Assembly (NCBI GenBank): GCA_017415995.1
Contig: JAFQDN010000045.1
Span: forward strand, 1 to 33,180
DNA from: Akkermansia sp.
GTDB lineage: Bacteria > Verrucomicrobiota > Verrucomicrobiia > Verrucomicrobiales > Akkermansiaceae
Reading direction: 5' to 3'
DNA length: 33,180 nucleotides
A program made the position numbers and the translations under genes. How positions within the stretch are numbered: position 1 is the stretch's first letter; every line of letters begins with the position of its first letter. Below are positions 31,859 through 33,180 of this stretch, one piece after another. The notes under the pieces were generated by a model. The model had not been told where the DNA came from and searched no databases. It saw only the letters and a program-made list of their open reading frames with translations.

Positions 31859-32986
31859 ATGGAACCGTATAGCATGAAAAACCCGTACCCGGCCACTGTG
31901 CTGGGTGTTCGCGCCGTTACCAAACCCGGTAGCGCCAAGGAGACCATCCATGTAGATTACTCGCTTGAGGGCTCCGGGCTTACCTACGTTACCGGTGATG
32001 CCTTGGGTGTTATCCCCTGCAATGACCCGGCGTTGGTGGAAGCCCTTATCACAGCACTCGGGTTGAATGCCGAGGAAGCAGTGCCTATGCCGGATGGTTC
32101 CACAGCGTCCCTGAAAGAGGCCCTTACAACCGCCTATGATATTACTTCCCTCAAAAAAGGCAACCTGACCAAATGGAACGCAGTAGCAGGCAGTGAAAAA
32201 CTCACAGCCATCCTCAATGATAAGGATGCACTCAAAGACTTTGTTTGGGGGCGCGATATGCTGGATTTAGCCACAGACGCTGAAACCGCTGCAAAATTTG
32301 AAAACGCAAGCGCTTTTGTAGGCATACTCGGCAAACTCACACCGCGCCTGTACTCCATTGCCAGCAGCCCGGATGCCGTACCTGGTCAAGTATCCCTTTG
32401 CGTAGGCGCTGTACGCTACACCGCCCAAAACCGCACACGCGGCGGCGTTTGCTCCACCTTCATGGCAGACCGCATCAAGCCGGGTGATAAAGTTAAGGTT
32501 TTTGTTCACAGCAACAAGAATTTCCGCTTACCGGAGGACGGGAACACGCCCATTATCATGGTTGGGCCGGGCACAGGCATTGCCCCGTTCCGTGCCTTCT
32601 GGCAACAGCGTGTAGCAGATAACGCTCCCGGTGCAAATTGGCTCTTCTTCGGTAATCCCTACAAGGCAACAGATGGTTGTTATGAGGATGAAATTGCCCC
32701 CCTTGTCGAGAGTGGTAAACTCCGTCTTTCCGTAGCTTGGAGCCGTGATCAAGCTCACAAAATTTACGTCCAAAACCTCATGGAACAAGCCGGTGAGGAA
32801 ATCTGGCAGTGGTTGGAAAACGGAGCGGCCGTCTACATGTGCGGTGACGCTAACCGTATGGCCAAAGATGTGGAAAAAACTCTGCTTTCCATCATCTCTA
32901 CCCACGGCAAACGCTCTGAAGATGAAGCAGCTGCTTACCTCAAAGATATGAAAGCTGCCAAGCGCTACCAGAAAGACGTTTACTGA
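31859..32986 (+). CDS. cysJ: CysJ-like FAD/NADPH reductase (sulfite reductase flavoprotein alpha) lacking the flavodoxin domain
   Basis: CysJ passes electrons from NADPH through FAD and FMN to the sulfite reductase haemoprotein CysI. The 375-residue protein aligns with the C-terminal two-thirds of CysJ: an FAD-binding domain with its helical insert (about 10-220) with RLYSIASS (163-170) and GGVCST (195-200), and an NADPH domain with GPGTGIAPFRAFW (236-248), CGDANRMAKDV (328-338) and the typical end RYQKDVY with C-terminal Tyr375. The roughly 200-residue N-terminal FMN domain of E. coli CysJ (599 residues) is absent, and no coding room for it exists upstream. FMN-less homologues may use a separate flavodoxin or ferredoxin. 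No cysI is in the window. ATG 31874 is an alternative start. Confidence 0.88.
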   Translation: MEPYSMKNPYPATVLGVRAVTKPGSAKETIHVDYSLEGSGLTYVTGDALGVIPCNDPALVEALITALGLNAEEAVPMPDGSTASLKEALTTAYDITSLKKGNLTKWNAVAGSEKLTAILNDKDALKDFVWGRDMLDLATDAETAAKFENASAFVGILGKLTPRLYSIASSPDAVPGQVSLCVGAVRYTAQNRTRGGVCSTFMADRIKPGDKVKVFVHSNKNFRLPEDGNTPIIMVGPGTGIAPFRAFWQQRVADNAPGANWLFFGNPYKATDGCYEDEIAPLVESGKLRLSVAWSRDQAHKIYVQNLMEQAGEEIWQWLENGAAVYMCGDANRMAKDVEKTLLSIISTHGKRSEDEAAAYLKDMKAAKRYQKDVY

Positions 32987-33010
32987 TACCGCCCCTTTCA
33001 TCATTTGCAC

Positions 33011-33047
33011 AAGCCTCTTCATTCCACGCGGATTGAAGAGGCTTTTT
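33011..33047 (+). terminator. Rho-independent terminator of the cysJ-like gene
   Basis: An 11-bp stem (33011-33021 with 33034-33044) is extended inside by a 3-bp GGA/TCC helix after one mismatch, and ends in TTTTT (33043-33047). It lies 24 nt after the stop codon. Confidence 0.9.
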
Positions 33048-33180
33048 GTACGACCGACGCGATATGCGCACTGCGGTGAAAGTCCGCGCGGAGCCGCGAT
33101 GATGCGGAATCCCAGACCTGAAGAACAACTGCGAGGAGGTAACGAACCGTGGAAAAGGAAGTTCGAGGGGAAATCCCGAC
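33048..33180 (+). mobile_element. Probable 5' end of a group II intron (domain I), cut by the window edge
   Basis: Immediately behind the terminator T-run the sequence changes to GC-rich, densely folded non-coding DNA. GTACG at 33048 is one base from the group II 5' consensus GTGYG. GCGG-TGAAAGT-CCGC (33073-33087) is the hairpin often seen near the start of bacterial group II introns, followed by CCGC/GCGG (33094-33107) and a GGTAACGAACC segment (about 33138-33148) of a kind I associate with domain I. No frame is open through it. Insertion directly behind an intrinsic terminator is the habit of class C introns. The exact 5' border, domain V and the reverse transcriptase lie outside or cannot be confirmed. 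Another structured RNA remains possible. Confidence 0.5.

Noticed and set aside
33061..33180. Cobalamin riboswitch or RNase P RNA at the right edge
   Set aside because: GGTGAAAGTCC and nearby GCGG/CCGC recall a cobalamin element, but the B12-box order (AGCCAGGAGACCTGCC-like) is absent and it lies behind a gene, not before one. RNase P core sequences are also missing. A group II intron fits better.
1..33180. CRISPR array, tRNA, rRNA, prophage or toxin-antitoxin module
   Set aside because: I saw no regularly spaced repeats, no cloverleaf-like sequence with a CCA end, no phage genes and no small paired toxin-antitoxin frames on either strand.

Overview
The window looks like chromosomal DNA of a Gram-negative bacterium of the PVC group, most probably Verrucomicrobiota (Akkermansia-like). 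This is inferred, because no rRNA gene is present. The main pointers are a giant tandem-duplicated UvrA of the kind known from Chlamydia, an autotransporter barrel, an ExbB/ExbD system, many lipoproteins, and start codons almost without Shine-Dalgarno sequences. I see no CRISPR array, tRNA, rRNA or prophage. The only mobile-element signal is at the extreme right edge.

Layout: (1) 2-511, the 3' end of an autotransporter-type outer-membrane barrel gene, with a strong terminator. (2) 645-6170, the four-ATPase UvrA on the minus strand. (3) 6348-6521, a tiny His-rich lipoprotein. (4) 6602-14602, a minus-strand cluster transcribed exbB, exbD, large TPR protein, class A PBP-like glycosyltransferase, inositol monophosphatase, rsmB. 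It joins a proton-driven envelope motor to peptidoglycan synthesis. (5) 14672-16653, a VanX-like dipeptidase lipoprotein and a divergent secreted serpin with a predicted P1 Arg. (6) 16743-21586, a minus-strand cluster of small lipoprotein, hflX, L,D-transpeptidase, comM, tdh. (7) 21744-23293, two plus-strand proteins of unknown function. (8) 23334-28454, a minus-strand cluster of thioredoxin-like protein, membrane protein, AmgK-like sugar kinase and CHASE2-like membrane protein, preceded by pgi with its own promoter. (9) 28675-31751, plus-strand genes for small low-complexity lipoproteins and secreted proteins, including a tandem pair of paralogues. (10) 31859-32986, a CysJ-like reductase without a flavodoxin domain, its terminator, and directly after it what looks like the 5' end of a group II intron cut by the window edge.

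A cell-envelope theme runs through the window: ExbBD, TPR, PBP, L,D-transpeptidase, D-Ala-D-Ala dipeptidase, AmgK-like MurNAc/GlcNAc kinase and at least six lipoproteins. The most unusual items are: the class A PBP whose transpeptidase motifs are all replaced; the double UvrA whose first copy has lost half a zinc module; the serpin with an Arg-Ser scissile bond; the FMN-less CysJ; the candidate intron behind a terminator; and two genome-style signals seen repeatedly here, long perfect hairpins without a U-tract at gene ends, and promoters lying only 6-13 nt before the ATG. No complete undescribed multi-gene system can be demonstrated from sequence alone.
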